Part shown: positions 10,827 through 22,595 of the stretch, piece after piece
Numbering within the stretch: the first letter of the stretch is position 1
How the letters are laid out: every line of letters begins with the position of its first letter
NCBI GenBank assembly: GCA_030220185.1
Contig: JASPKZ010007247.1
Span: forward strand, 1,011,501 to 1,075,500
Length of the DNA: 64,000 bases
Direction of reading: 5' to 3'
DNA from: Diploptera punctata
Taxonomy: Eukaryota > Arthropoda > Insecta > Blattodea > Blaberidae
Notes under the pieces: generated by a model
Databases searched by the model: none
The model's input: the letters and a program-made list of their open reading frames with translations, nothing else
What the model was told of the DNA's origin: nothing
Translations under genes and position numbers: made by a program

Positions 10827-11698
10827 ATTACCTCATAATGTTTACTTCCCAACATCAATTTTAATACAAATTATGAATTTTGTCAGTAAACAGGACGAAT
10901 CTCATTAAACATAATTAATTTCAGTCTGCATTTTTTTGAAAATGCTTAAGCAATACAACTTATCCTGTAGCTATGAAAGTCTCAATGCAAAAATGCTAAT
11001 CAAATGACTAATATAAATAAAGTACAAAATGATTCCCAAATATTCAAATGAATCCTATATATTATGTTACTTTTGTAACACTGTGTAAGAGAGACAGTTT
11101 GAATCCTTGCAGCTTTACATTGCATGTATCACAGCATCAGAAAAAAAAAATTGTTTGACATGAGAAAGGGAAACATGAAGCAAGTCCTGCTTGCAACTGT
11201 GAAGCTGTGAATAAGATAAAGGCACAGAAAGAAGTCAGTGCTCACCATATTGCTCTTCAATTTAACATTACAACCACAAGCAGGCTAATACCTATATTTT
11301 GTCACTTCCACTTTACATATAAATGTAACAAATTTATATCTCTCAAAGTGCTAGTATTTTTACTGGGTTCAATATTTTTGTGGAATAATAAAACCTCCTC
11401 AGATCTGAGAACACAGATTTTGACCATCAAAATATTAATTTATTCTCATGTTTATGGATCTCCTGCAACCAAGTTTTAAAAATGTGTAATTATTTACATT
11501 AAAAAATATATATATATTTCTCATAATATCTGCTTAAATCAAATAATGCTATGAAAAATATACACAGAATAAAAAGGTCCATTAGATAACAAATATTGTT
11601 TATTTTTGGCTTCATAAACTGAGAACTATATATCAGTCAATTATGATTCACTTGACCATTAGAATATAACCAGCAAAGGAAATTACAAACTCATTGTA

Positions 11699-11813
11699 AT
11701 TAATATTTAATTCTAGGAAGTGATATTTGAGGTTATTTTAATTATATTATTTTTAGTCTGATTATCTTACCTCAATTGAGGTAAGATGATCAGACTAAAA
11801 ATAATATAATTAT
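11699..11813 (-). mobile_element. Short PLE foldback
   Basis: Flanks AAACTCATTGTA and AAGCTCATTGTA (11 of 12). Two arms of TTTTTAGTCTGATTATCTTACCTC and its inverse, with the tail (GGAAGTGATATTTGAGGTT) on the left, so it points left. Confidence 0.8.
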
Positions 11814-11854
11814 AAGCTCATTGTACTTTCGACTACAATATGATCATATTACAC

Positions 11855-11965
11855 GTTATCAATAAAACCTAAATCACCAATAAAACCCAAAATGATAGCC
11901 TCTCTTTGGAAATGCTTTGAATATTTTAATATTTTAGTTTGGTGATTTGGGTTTTATTGATGTGT
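11855..11965. repeat. Foldback, about 23-bp arms
   Basis: ATCAATAAAACCTAAATCAC at the left and GTGATTTGGGTTTTATTGAT at the right form a near-perfect hairpin with a loop of about 57 nt. No relation to the PLE tails was seen. Confidence 0.6.
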
Positions 11966-12139
11966 AATACATTTTTATCACCAAGATCATATTAGTATTA
12001 ACTAATATTAGACCATATCCCCATTGTCTTTTGTTTAGTCTATATTTTAGTAATATTTTAAAATTGTAATAAATATGCAATTATTGTATAATTTTACTAT
12101 TTGCTGGTTGAGTTTAAGAGAAGATCTTACGGTCTTAAC

Positions 12140-12215
12140 TTTGCCAGCTTAAATAAATAAATAAATAATAATAATAATCATAATTATTATTATATTTATT
12201 AATATACAGTATGAT
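12140..12215. repeat. AATA/ATA simple repeat, probable LINE 3' tail
   Basis: TAAATAAATAAATAATAATAATAATAATTATT follows ACGGTCTTAACTTTGCCAGC. It may be a LINE 3' end with its tail. Confidence 0.5.
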
Positions 12216-12426
12216 CATTTTATTCAAAGTTACAAATTTTTAAATTAATGACTTATTATAATAATTATTATTATGTCATTCAATTTATTGTGATGTTATC
12301 AATGGTTCTACTGGTTAGATAACAAAATGAATGCTATTCTGGTGACAAATTTTGGAACATTTGTACTGGGTAATGTCAAATCCATTAAGAAACAAGGATT
12401 TGCCATGGTATAAAATTTGTGTTTTA

Positions 12427-12467
<41 letters not shown>

Positions 12468-13600
12468 GAAAGTACTAAGAAAACTGTTCTGAGGAGGATA
12501 AAATATTATTCCCAGTCAAAAAAAGATTACAAAAAACAATTTTATTGATTTTTATCATCATGATCTTTCTGCTATCACCATAAAAATTAAACACTGTGAT
12601 ACTGATTCACTGACTGATCATGCCAGGAAACATTATCTTTCTTGTTTAATTTCTTAAAACATTACAATTGTTTCCTTTCTGGACTTTTATCAATTGCAAT
12701 AGGGAATTATTTATCAAAAATAAATCATGATTAAACAATGTAATGTTAAAAAAAACATCTAATTTTAATTATATTGAATTAGTATTTACCAAAATACAAA
12801 TGTTTTATAAAATTAAACTATTAATACATATAAATGCTTTGTTATTTATGTAAATTTTGTGTCTTACTGTGGAAGACCAAGAATTTGGGGCCTACACATG
12901 CAACATAAAACAACAATAACTGAAAGTGGAAATGATAACTGGTTTAAGTGCCATACAATGAAATGTTTAGATTTTACCATCGGAATAAGTCTTTTCTCTG
13001 CTATATAATTCAAATATCAATTCCTAAGATTTAATAGCCTTTACACTGTCTTCTATCAATCTACTTGTTTTCATTTTATTCTTATTTATAGATATTTCAA
13101 CATCCAAGGTCTTATCATATAGAACATTTTTAGGTTGAATCCAATAGACTGTGCATTTCTACTGCTTTGTGTATTCATGTATTTCCTATAGAAATTCACT
13201 GAAACAATTGAATTGTTGAATTGGAAATGTGATCATGTGCAAAAAAAAAAGCAGATGACACTTTTTTTTTGTTTGAACTAGATGCAAATTCATGAAAGCA
13301 TATAAGAAATGATTTTGGAAAATTCCTTATCATATCAATTAATACATCTATCCCAAAGAAATAATAGATCAAAAAATGAAAATACTAAAATACTAAAATT
13401 TGTCAGCTGACCCCTTTTCTAACTAATTGTTTCAGTTTTAATATTATTATGAAATGGTTTCTGGTAATTAATATCCAGAATTTAGATTAATGACTAAGGA
13501 AAGCCAGGAAAAACCTCAATCACATTGGTCAGTATCTAAACTTGGGGCCCTCCAAACACAAGTCTCAAAAGTTACTGTCTGAACCAACCCACTCAGTTCT
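12216..13600. other. AT-rich flank, no gene seen
   Basis: It holds a (TA/TG)n run at 12428-12463 and nothing else I can support. Short tRNA-like scraps around 13540 are too weak to call. Confidence 0.6.
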
Positions 13601-13601
13601 A

Positions 13602-13607
13602 TTTATT
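13602..13607 (-). promoter_or_regulatory. Possible poly(A) signal downstream of the DGK stop
   Basis: AATAAA on the minus strand lies about 240 nt after the TGA. AT-rich sequence makes this motif common by chance, so it is only a plausible end for the short 3' UTR. Confidence 0.25.
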
Positions 13608-13847
13608 TTTTCCTACATAAAAATGCTTTTTAGGCATTTAAATCATTAACATTTCCAATTTTAAACTATTATTTTAATTGGTATAAAAGTAGTAAGAGAG
13701 TATTAAAATAAACCAATTACTTTCCTATTACAGTAATGAAATATTTCAGGTACAATTCCAGAAAAAAATTTGAAGCCTGCTTGTGGTTGTTTAAACAAAA
13801 GGTTGTAAGTGAAGGGTAATTAACCCCCCCACTTACACACTTTTGGA

Positions 13848-14141
13848 TCACATGGTGAGGTCCCTCACAGCCTGAAGTATCCGTTTGACATGGCCCACTT
13901 TGGTGACACCAAGTTCCTTGAGATCACGACGTCCCAGAGTGAGGAGTTCCCTTCCACGGATATCATGACGAGTGAAACTCTCTGCGTATTCTGACAACTG
14001 GAGTGTTTCCAGCCAGGCAGCCACTTCTGTTACGCCCCACGTCGCAACATCACGTGCAGATCTGCTTCCTCCTCCCCCTCCTCGACGGAACTTGAGCCAG
14101 AACAAACCTCGTGCTCGCCCCTTCCTTTCACTTCCACTCTG
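13848..14141 (-). CDS. DGKH: Terminal diacylglycerol kinase exon with SAM domain
   Basis: The last coding exon ends with TGA at 13848-13850. It opens with a basic stretch ([19 protein letters not shown]) and a glycine run, then a SAM domain: [40 protein letters not shown] and [41 protein letters not shown] is the SAM signature, and this version closely resembles the oligomerising SAM domain of DGK delta/eta. The acceptor is TTTTTGTGACAG, giving phase 0 after SEEQ. Alternative C-termini without SAM are known in the family. I did not see a competing terminal exon here. Confidence 0.92.
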   Translation of the reverse strand, partial: QSGSERKGRARGLFWLKFRRGGGGGSRSARDVATWGVTEVAAWLETLQLSEYAESFTRHDIRGRELLTLGRRDLKELGVTKVGHVKRILQAVRDLTM

Positions 14142-14194
14142 CTGTCACAAAAAGCAACAGTTGTTATAGTAATAATAATATTAGTAACACTGTA

Positions 14195-14197
14195 GCG

Positions 14198-14237
<40 letters not shown>
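14195..14237. repeat. (AAT)n microsatellite
   Basis: About 14 units just upstream (intron side) of the SAM exon. Confidence 0.95.
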
Positions 14238-14385
14238 TTTCAATAACTCTGACAGAGATAAGGTTATAAGACTTCTCTTCGAAACTTAAGCAGAAATATG
14301 CAAAATACAAATTGTCAATGATGAAGAAATATAAAAATGTTAAATTATTTTAAATTTATAAATTAGCTGGATGAAATGTTTTTAC

Positions 14386-14746
14386 TTAAAAAGAAAAGAA
14401 AAAAAATTCCAAGCACGACAGGCTTAGAAGGTCCTTGGCCTACCATCCGGCTGCTGGCCTCACATCCATATGTGTTAATCACAGAGATAGATGATCATTC
14501 AGCCAGTGTAGGGGTGACATGTGGTCAGCATGTTGGGTCCCCCAGTTGTTATAGCTGGTTTTCTCAACTTAGAGTCGCTACTTATTGTAGCTATTCAAAT
14601 GCCTCACGATGCTGAGTAGACACCGGTCCCATACTGGCCGAAATTCCATGAGGAAATTTCTTCCCCATGGGGACTTGAACCAGTGCAAGTCCCATAGCTA
14701 TGCATCAAGGCTTCCTGCCTTAACCACTTGGGTTACGGTGTGGGAC
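14386..14746 (-). mobile_element. tRNA-headed SINE, family B
   Basis: Target repeats GAAATGTTTTTAC (13 bp) at 14373-14385 and 14747-14759. The minus-strand head matches the class II tRNA-like head of 43650-43990. Confidence 0.88.
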
Positions 14747-15035
14747 GAAATGTTTTTACAGTTCCATGTTTTTATGATACCGGTTTCAAAGGCCATTTGC
14801 CTTCATACTCAGTCAAACTCCACCTTTACATACCTAGTGAGCATTTATTAACAGCCCTGATGTAACTAAAATAAAATATAATAAATGTAATATAAATGTG
14901 CCTTTGGTTAAATATACTGAGTCTAATTTGATTTTAATAACTAACTCACATAAAATGTGGTGCTAATATGTGTTAACAATGTTTTTATTAATTAAAACAT
15001 TTTGTCTGTACGTTCTTACCTCTTATGGTTGTTTT

Positions 15036-15085
15036 TGTCGAACATATGTTTCAAGGCTTCTGAGCCCCATCGTCAGCGATTACTG
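15036..15085 (-). ncRNA. Hammerhead ribozyme motif
   Basis: Minus strand: CTGACGA (15076-15070), extra T, GGGGCT-CAGA-AGCCTT, GAAAC, palindrome ACATATGT, T17, then stem I strand CGA pairing with TCG. Confidence 0.75.
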
Positions 15086-15140
15086 ATTGTAATTGCTGAC
15101 GATGGGACTCAGAAGCCTTGAAACTTATGTTTGACAAAAA
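15086..15140 (+). ncRNA. Hammerhead ribozyme motif, inverted partner
   Basis: CTGACGA at 15096-15102, stem II weakened (GGGACT against AGCCTT), GAAAC at 15120-15124. Stem III has lost one base of its palindrome (ACTTATGTT). Confidence 0.65.
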
Positions 15141-15279
15141 CAATCATAACAGGTAAGAATGTACAGACAAAACGTCTTAATTATTAAACAAACCTCTTAA
15201 TGTTATTTCCTATTGTATTTTAAAATCAAATGTTTTTATTTTTCATTTCATACATCTCAATGATGAATAAATTACATTT

Positions 15280-15380
15280 GAAGAGAAAAGTTATACGCTC
15301 AGACTGGCTTTTGCATTGTAGGTAAATGCTCTACCGAGTGAGCTACCTGAGCAAGTTCCAATCTAAGCGCAAATTTTTCT
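15280..15380 (-). repeat. tRNA-like cassette with internal deletion
   Basis: Acceptor ends and A box (GTAGCTCACTCGGTAGAGC) remain; the T arm is lost. Flanked by the GAAGAGAAAA arm and TTTTTCTCTTATAC. Confidence 0.65.
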
Positions 15381-15591
15381 CTTATACACACTGTTAATTC
15401 CTGTGCACCAAATACTAAGAAACCTTTGCTTCTATCTTGCAATGACGACTTCTTTTTTAATAAGAAGTCATTTATTTGGGAATTTTACATTACATTATAA
15501 ATCCAGTATAGCTTCTTTCAATGTTTCTATTATTCATTTCATACATCTCAATAATGGATAAATTATATTTGAAGAGAAATATTATCTTCTT

Positions 15592-15982
15592 GTGATCTTG
15601 TAAGCCCATGTTTACCGTTAACAGAGATTTAGGTGCTCTCCCCCTACAGGGAAGAATTTGAACCATACTAATTTAGTTACACTTGTTTTCATATAGATGT
15701 CATTTGAGTGGTCCGTGGTCAGCGTTCTGCCTCATACTGACATCTAGGAAACCAAGGTAGTACTAGGACGGAAAAATTCGGTAAATTTTGCTTAGAGGCC
15801 TTTTCATTCAGGCTTAAGGATCTTCAGACTTGGGACCCATGGCTTAAAGTCCCTTCCAGAGGACTTGCTCCTTGGATTTTTCCACCCTAAAAAAATCCAT
15901 TGACCCGGCTGGGTCCAGGTTTGAACCCGCGACCCTTGGGACCAGAGGCAAGGAGCATAACCACTAGTCCACCGCGGCCGAT
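15592..15982 (-). mobile_element. tRNA-headed SINE, family C
   Basis: Minus-strand head GGCCGCGGTGGACTAGTGGT with a B box, then AAGGAGCAAGTCCTCTGGAA. It interrupts a tRNA-like cassette (GAAGAGAAATATT before, AGAGAAAAATTAT after). Related copies at 26078-26640 and 58770-59257. Confidence 0.8.
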
Positions 15983-15999
15983 AGAGAAAAATTATATAA

Positions 16000-16125
16000 G
16001 AAAAAAATTTGTGTTTAGGATTGGAACTTTCTCAGATAGCTCACTCGGTAGAGCATTCACCTAGAGTGCAAAAGGTCCTGGGTTCAAACCCCAGTCCAAG
16101 CGTATAGTTTTTCTCTTCAAATATA
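16000..16125 (+). repeat. tRNA-like cassette
   Basis: AAAAATTTGTGTTTAGGATTG arm, A box TAGCTCACTCGGTAGAGC, B box GGTTCAAACCC, and TTTTTCTCTTCAAATAT arm. Confidence 0.75.
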
Positions 16126-16134
16126 ATGTGATGT

Positions 16135-16255
16135 GGAAAGCAACGGGAAGCTACCACACCTACAATTCCCTAGTAAAGCTGCAAGAATAGCATGAAAATG
16201 CAATGATTGCAGTGAAAGACCTGCCTTTGGGCAGGATTACTATGGATGGATAATG
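16135..16255 (+). repeat. SINE 3' tail fragment
   Basis: GATGTGGAAAGCAACGGGAA through CTATGGATGG matches the tail of the SINE at 4654-4992. Confidence 0.7.
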
Positions 16256-16259
16256 TGTT

Positions 16260-17285
16260 ATCAAGATTTTTGATTGAAACATCTCAATCTATGCTTGCAT
16301 TATTCTCATAGGTGATCTCTATGCAATTCATATGAATATAAGAGCTTTTATTCTGTTCATTGCCAGTGTATCCAGCTGTTGTTATGGCACTTATTCCATT
16401 TATGATAATGGTAGCCATGACAGCTTTTTTTCCATATTTTACAGACTCTTACATTTTGAAGACTCTAAAAAATAATCCTGACCATGATTGATTTTAGAAA
16501 ATGAGAACCATATTTGGTCCCCACAATGACAATTATGCAAATATTGCAAACCTCAGAGTATTTGGGTGTAGATGAAATAATTGGATGGCATTATGCTTCA
16601 ACCGGCTAAGCGCTTATGTAAGTTTTGAGAAAAATGCATTTAAAATTTAAGTCAATCTTCGCTATATATAGCGCCAAACTAACAATACTGGATACTGCAA
16701 GTTATTTTCCTTGTTTGACAGTTAAGCATTAACAACCTAAGAGCAGGAATGTTTGCGCTTAGCTGTATGATGTAAAATTTAGATTAGCACTTACAAAGAT
16801 CTGGTTTCATATCCGAGACCCTCTAGTTTATACACTAGCACACTACCTTTGTCAATTCAAACGTTAATTATTTCTGTCTCGTGTACAATTCTCTATCAAC
16901 CATGGCAGAGAACCATCGTTCACAAAGCCATCTGATGGCTTCTTATTCAAGAAGACATTTTATGTGAATATTTACACAATGATTATAGTATTAAAGCTTA
17001 TAATTTTGATGTTATAATTTAAATTTTAATATTTGCAATTAAGGACAAATTATAATTTGAAAAGAAAAATGAATGCCTGAACTAGGATTTCAAGCTGAGA
17101 CAATACAATACAAAACTATATATATATAAATAACTAAATTATTTAAAAATAATTAAGTATAATATATAACTGAACTATTTTTTAAAAAATGTATTATTAT
17201 TTTTTTTATATTTTAAATATTTTTATTGATTGAAAATTTGTATATGGTTTAATATACAATTTAGTCCATATTATCAATAGCCAGA
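16260..17285. other. Intron, no gene seen
   Basis: AT-rich sequence without convincing coding, tRNA or repeat signatures. A short (TA)n lies near 17118. Confidence 0.55.
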
Positions 17286-17289
17286 GAGT

Positions 17290-17480
17290 TAAACATCGTA
17301 CCTATATCTGAATACCTCCAAGAATATAGAAACAATTGGCTAGCCCATATTCAGCGCATGGATCGACACAGAATACCAAAACAAATTCTTCACTACATTC
17401 CTCGAGGCAGAAGATCTGTGAGTCAACCTTTTCGGAGATGGCGGGAGACAGTAATGGGCCACTGGGCCTAATACTTGAAA
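17290..17480 (+). mobile_element. LINE ORF2 C-terminal fragment
   Basis: Plus strand reads YLQEYRNNWLAHIQRMDRHR and IPKQILHYIPRGRRSVSQPF-RRWRE, the closing motif of an RTE-like ORF2. Frame is clear to the GGCCTAATACTTGAAAGGC end. Confidence 0.8.
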
Positions 17481-17689
17481 GGCACATGATGATGATTATC
17501 TCTTGCTATATTGATTTTCACCAAGATTCTTAAGAGTATAAATAAATTTTATAAAATGGTTCAGATAAAAATTAAATACCCCACTTTATTGAACTTTTAT
17601 ACGAAGAAGACTGTTAGAAGACTTTAATTCATTTACAGTGGGAATTTAAATGTTAATATCATATAAAAATTTAGGTGTATCTTCAATTT

Positions 17690-17776
17690 TCTTTTATATG
17701 TACCTGACTACAGCCCTAACATACATTTGTAAAATAGGGCTCCAAATCTTGGAGATTTAATAAATAAATAAACAAT
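17690..17776 (+). mobile_element. 3' end of the RNase-H LINE family
   Basis: CTGACTACAGCCCTAACATA, AAAATAGGGCTCCAAATCTT and GGAGATTTAATAAATAAATA match (inverse) the 3' end at 42845-42930. Confidence 0.65.
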
Positions 17777-17939
17777 ATCATATAACATGTGTATGAATGT
17801 TAAAAGAACATAGAATCAGTATTTAATAACGTCTTTAAAGAAGAAAGTAAGCAAAATATAAAAATAAGAGTGTATATTTTTTTCAGTTTTACAATAGGTG
17901 TCATATAGTATAGTTTCAAGAAATGAAATTCGATATAGG

Positions 17940-18135
17940 CCTAATATTCAGTGTAGGCCGACTAATGTCGGTTGAAAATGGAAGGGATGTGTCCTTTTGA
18001 AAACTGCATTTCCCGTGTTTAAGAAAACATAAACAATGAGGTAAGATGTAAAAGCGAGGTAAGATGTAAAAAATGACTCATTCTTCATGATTAAGGACCT
18101 CATAATGTTATTTCCCATATTTAACTTTGAAAGTA
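17940..18135 (+). mobile_element. PLE 3' end, degenerate ribozyme family
   Basis: GTCGGTTGAAAATGG, stem AAGGGA/TCCTTT, GAAAAC, then AATGAGGTAAGATG and GGACCTCATAATGTTATTTC. GAGGTAAGATGTAAAA is repeated. Confidence 0.65.
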
Positions 18136-18139
18136 TGGA

Positions 18140-18610
18140 TATTTTGAACTATTATAGGAAATATCACATTGAGGATTAATTTAAAATTTAAAATAAAATT
18201 ATTTTTTGTCATCTCATATCCTGTCTTATAATTAGACCAGTTTCTAAACCTTGGTGGTTTCATCATCAGTAATTTCATGACCAATTTTCTGTAATGCAGG
18301 AGCACTGCTTCTTACTCTATTTGTTGGTAGATCGATGAACCTCCAAATCAAATAAAATTCCATAGGAATTTAAAAATTAATTAATTTTTCTGTCTTTTTT
18401 TTCCCCTCTCTTTTCATTATTCTATTTGTTTTATTAAACTAGCCTTTCTTTAATAAAACAAATAAAAATCTGAAAGAGTTCACAGTTTGGGAAAAAAATC
18501 CACATTAAAAAAAAAAAGCAAGAAAGAACAATTAATGAATTTTGAAATTCTGGGGAATTTAATTTGATTTGGAGGTTCATCGATCCAATCTCAAGGTAGA
18601 TTTTGACATA
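18140..18610. mobile_element. Decayed PLE foldback
   Basis: CTCATATCCTGTCTTATAAT with GGTAGATCGATGAACCTCCA (minus) and an inverted piece at 18465-18600 (GAAAGAGTTCACAGTTTGGG, GAGGTTCATCGATCCAATC) are both PLE GIY-YIG C-terminal sequence. Confidence 0.55.
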
Positions 18611-18960
18611 TAATAGTTGACAGTTCCCTTGTAAGAATTCTATGAAAATTAGTTAAAAATTTAATTCAGTAATTCCCAGCCATTTTAAGCACTTATCCAC
18701 CTTACAATATAAGCATCTAAAATAAAATAAAACATCCTACCACCAGGAACAAGGCAAGATTCTATTGGTAATTTGGCAAGCAATGGTTGACAGTTCCCTT
18801 GTAAGAATTCTATGAAAATTAGTTATAAATTTAATTCAGTAGTTACCAGTCATTTTAAGCACTCATACCTTGCCATCATACAATATATAAGCATATAAAA
18901 TAAAATAAAAGATCCTACCACCAGATGGTGACACTAGGAGCAAGGCAAGATCCTGTTGGT
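18606..18960. repeat. Imperfect direct duplication
   Basis: TTGACAGTTCCCTTGTAAGA starts both copies, at about 18613 and 18789; spacing about 176 bp. Nature unknown. Confidence 0.75.
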
Positions 18961-19488
18961 AATTCCAGATACACCAGACATTGGGCAGGACAACAAAAAA
19001 CACAAAATCTGCTGATCCAAACAGAGAAAATAATATCACTACAAAAGTCAGATCTATTATCATACTGGGTCTATTAAGCTTTCTAGTGTGGTGACTTTGT
19101 CACAGTTCCCATATGGAATTTTTAATAAAACATAATAAAACACACATATCCATCCTAAAAAATATATTTAAGACAAAAAAATAAAATAAATTTGAAAAAT
19201 ATTCCATGTCTTATTTTTGAGTTTTAACATGTGTGTTGGAAAAAAATTATGGCATACATTATCCTGCTTTTAGCAAAACTGTCTCACAAAGTCTCCTTTC
19301 TGTCTTCTTGCTCTAGCAATAATAAGCTAAGGTTTAAAAGCTTGAGGTTTTAAATGGTTATATGACTTAAATAAATATGTTAATCTGTGGCATGGCATCT
19401 CCAGAGAGCCAAGGTCATCTGAACTGCTTGGTGTCACTGCAAGCAAATGACAGTACAGGGAGTCACATAGTGTGATAAAATTCCCTAA

Positions 19489-20437
19489 TTTTAATAAGTT
19501 GGATATTTTGACTCACCTCATATTTCTTGATTTTTATGCAGACCAGTTTCGTCACTGCTGTGTGACTTTTTCATGCATTCCAACTGTTGCCTTGCAGTTC
19601 TCCATCTTGCAAGTTGATTTCCGTTCCCCCGGCTCTCTGCTGAGACGCGCTGAACTTCCAAATAACATTTTTTTCTCTTTCACCCAGAAATTTTCAAAAT
19701 TCATAGTTTTCTTTTTATATCTTTCTTGCAGATATAAATTTTTCTCCCAAATTGTGAGTTCCTTAGATTTTTCTAACTGTTTTAGTAGTTTATCTTTAGT
19801 ATCAATTCTGTGTTTTTCTGACCATGCAGATTTTTCTATTTCTCCATTTTTAACATTTCTAAGGTGTTCTTTCAATCTTGTATTTAAGTTCCTTTTGTTT
19901 TTCCTACGTATATTTTTTCACAATTGTTTCTTTTTGTTTTTCCTATGTAATGGTTACAATTGTGAAAAAATATATATAGGAATAACATAAATGAACTTAA
20001 ATGCAAGATTGAAAGAACACCTTAGAAATGTTAAAAATGGAGAAATAGAAGAATCTGCAATAGCTGCATATGCATGGTCAGAAAAGCACAGCATTGAAAC
20101 TAAGGCAAAATTACTAAAACAGTTAGAAAAATCTAAGGAACTTACAATTTGGGAGCAAATTTTCATCTGCATGAATAAAAAGAAAACCATGAATTTTGAA
20201 ATTCTCAGTGAAAGAAAAAAAAAAAAGTGGTAGTTCATTGGTCAGCCAGCAGAGAGAGTGGAAATCAACTTGCAGGATGGAGAACCGCAAGGCAAGAGTT
20301 GGAATGCATGAGAATGTCGCACAGAAGCGACAAAACCAGTTTGCACAAAAATAAAAAAAAACATGAGGTGAGTCAAAATATCCAACTCATTAAAATTAAA
20401 AGAAACCTCATAGTGCTATTTCCTACATATATTTAAT
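19489..20437. mobile_element. PLE foldback with two opposed GIY-YIG fragments
   Basis: Flanks AAAATTCCCTAA and AAAATTTCCTAA (11 of 12). The left arm (minus, 19552-19910) and right arm (plus, 19991-20290) each encode LKEHLRNVKNGEIE and KLLKQLEKSKELTIWE. The arms meet near 19950. Each arm has its own indels. The hammerhead cores are destroyed. Confidence 0.85.
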
Positions 20438-20566
20438 AAAATTTCCTAACTTTATATTTCAGTTTTCTTAACTGGATTTTGGTACTTTTATTATCAAGCA
20501 GCTATTCAGTTGTCATCATGAGGCTGAGTAAATCCAGTACCAGATCCTATTCACAAAGAAAAATTC

Positions 20567-20640
20567 TATAGCATAGCTGGAATTGAACCTGGGACTCCTG
20601 GGATGCTAGATAGACATGCTAATCATTGTACTATGCAGGC
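20567..20640 (-). repeat. tRNA-like sequence
   Basis: Minus: CTGCATAGTACAATGATTAG and B box GGTTCAATTCC with matching acceptor GCATAG/CTATGC. It lacks the cassette arms seen elsewhere. Confidence 0.55.
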
Positions 20641-21109
20641 AGTCAAATTTAAATGACTCAGAAAAAAAAAATCCTTTTAAGCAGTATTTTTTCAAGTCTC
20701 TATTTGAATGCAAAGCTTTATGACCTACACCTTTGTAACCAAGCAAAATGTAACTGGGCATGCGTAAGGAAATTTCCATTGAAATAGAATCCAAGCAATG
20801 CTGAGATTATGTGCAGAAGAAGAATATACAATATGTGCAAATTCACAGAGGAAAGTGGAATCCAATTGTTAGAAACATGGCACCCAAAGTCAGAGCAACA
20901 CTGTCTGCTTCAGACACAAACACTAATATCTTCCTCAATTGAGTTTTTAATTATATTTATGAGAAATTTCCTAATTGCTGGGCTAAATTCATTTTTGATG
21001 ATATAAACTTGCGGTCCACACAATGACAGAAGTGACATCTGATTTGTCATAATGTCTAACTTTTTTATTTCTTACTATGAATCATTTTAGTACCTTGCAG
21101 TGTTATGAG

Positions 21110-22122
21110 TAGAGACCGGATGTTAGGGAAAATGCCTATAGTTATTTATTATAGATATTGTAAAAGTGACTTCATATAAGTTCATACCAACGACCCTAGA
21201 GTTGTTTTCCATGAAGTTCATTTTGCTTATAAATGCCTATTTCAGCTTATAATGCCTATAAATGCCTATTTGCAATTTTTTCTGGAAATTAACTCAGTAT
21301 TTCAATGAAATCAATTGAAATGGACAAACCTCATGGCACAAATCATTTCATAGAAGTTTTCAAGTGTTCTTTTTATAAATTCCCTTAGAATATTTTAGGA
21401 TAAGGGTGGAAATAACCCAATAACCTAGCAGGTAGATGGTTTCCCCCTCAATGCACTCCTGTTAGGTAAATATTATATTTTTCCACCTCATGCATTTTCA
21501 TTAAGCAAAATAGCCCTATGCTATGTCCCATTGTATTATGCTCCAGCTCTAAGGCTTGGAGAAAAGTTCTTTGCTTCTTTTCAATACAAACATTGCTGAG
21601 TGACAAAGAGGGTAGATGGTTCAAACTTTCTTTCTCTGTCTCACACCTGGTGCTGAAACCTTTAGGTGACTAGCAATATTATTTTTGATCTTAGTAACAC
21701 TGAATAATTCAGTTGTGCAGTCCTCATTCACAGACAGGTGCTTGAAAGACAAAGTGGTACGGCAAGTGTCTGTGGTTTTTTTTGTACCTTTAGAACAGTT
21801 TTTTAAGACACCTAAAGAGCAGACAACAGTAAAAGACAAACTGACCAATTTAGTGAATGAATTTGGCACGGAAGTATTCTCAATTCTCAAGTGATGGTTC
21901 TGCTCTTTGTAAAAAGGCAAAACAAATTCCAAAAGCATCTCTGATATCTTCGCATGCTATTGATAGCATATGTTTATATTCTTAACGTATGACTGTAAAA
22001 AAGTCATGTTGTCCATTTTTTGTAAGAGCCTATTTTGAATTTTTTGTACCTACATTAATGATTTTTAGTGCCTTTTTGCATGCCTATTTTGAAGTTTTTA
22101 AGTGCCTGACATCTGGACTCTA
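21110..22122. mobile_element. hAT-like element, 1013 bp
   Basis: Target duplication GTTATGAG (8 bp) at 21102-21109 and 22123-22130. Termini TAGAGACCGGATGTTAGG and, inverted, TAGAGTCCAGATGTCAGG. Subterminal AATGCCTAT/GTGCCTATTT repeats are clustered at both ends. An internal minus frame (21621-21938) has no domain I recognise. Confidence 0.88.
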
Positions 22123-22424
22123 GTTATGAGGCGACAAACATAACTTTACAGTATCATATACATTCTGTAATATTCACAAAATGAACGTAACTTTCACTAA
22201 CATATGAATAAACCTTGACAAAATTAATTATTAATTTTACAAATAATCACGCTCAATAGAAATTATGGATGAATGTGGATACAATTTTAATCATGCAATG
22301 CTACTAACATATACAATGATTTGTAATTTAAAATTAATGTTGGAAAATATACATTATGAGGATGTGAAAGGAGAATTGTATGAGTGGAAAGAAATTTGAC
22401 GTTACTATCGGAAGTTCGAATGGC

Positions 22425-22490
22425 ATAACAGTTATCACACTGATGTACAGAGTCAGAGATCCAGGGTTTGACTCCTGGTACGAACATAAT
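22425..22490 (+). repeat. tRNA-like sequence
   Basis: GTTCGAATGGCATAACAGTT, B box GGGTTTGACTCC and acceptor match GTTCG/CGAAC. It is short in the variable region; a pseudogene or SINE head. Confidence 0.5.
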
Positions 22491-22595
22491 TTTTCTTACT
22501 AAAATATAATTATGAGGCAATATTATTTTAACATGTGGTCAGAGTAATATTTAAATGCTTTTATTATTAATTTAGTACTTCTCACTGAAGGATAA

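Larger units (their letters stand above)
10266..10867 (+). mobile_element. PLE foldback with full hammerhead, host of a nested PLE
   Basis: Repeats AAATTATGAATTT (13 bp) flank it at 10253-10265 and 10868-10880. The left arm holds an inverted hammerhead, the middle (10440-10590, minus) a GIY-YIG C-terminal scrap, and the right end TTTATGAGGTGAG with the ACCTCATAATG tail. The tail is split by another PLE at 10650-10826. Confidence 0.85.
14990..15190. mobile_element. PLE foldback with hammerheads on both arms
   Basis: Left arm (minus) and right arm (plus) are nearly identical in inverse. The right tail ACCTCTTAATGTTATTTCC pairs with TAAGAGGT of the left-arm version (CTTACCTCTTATGG read in inverse). 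No coding sequence. Confidence 0.8.

Noticed and set aside
19472..19990. 172-codon plus-strand open frame
   Set aside because: It is antisense to the PLE GIY-YIG fragment on the minus strand; phenylalanine- and serine-rich as expected for a shadow frame.
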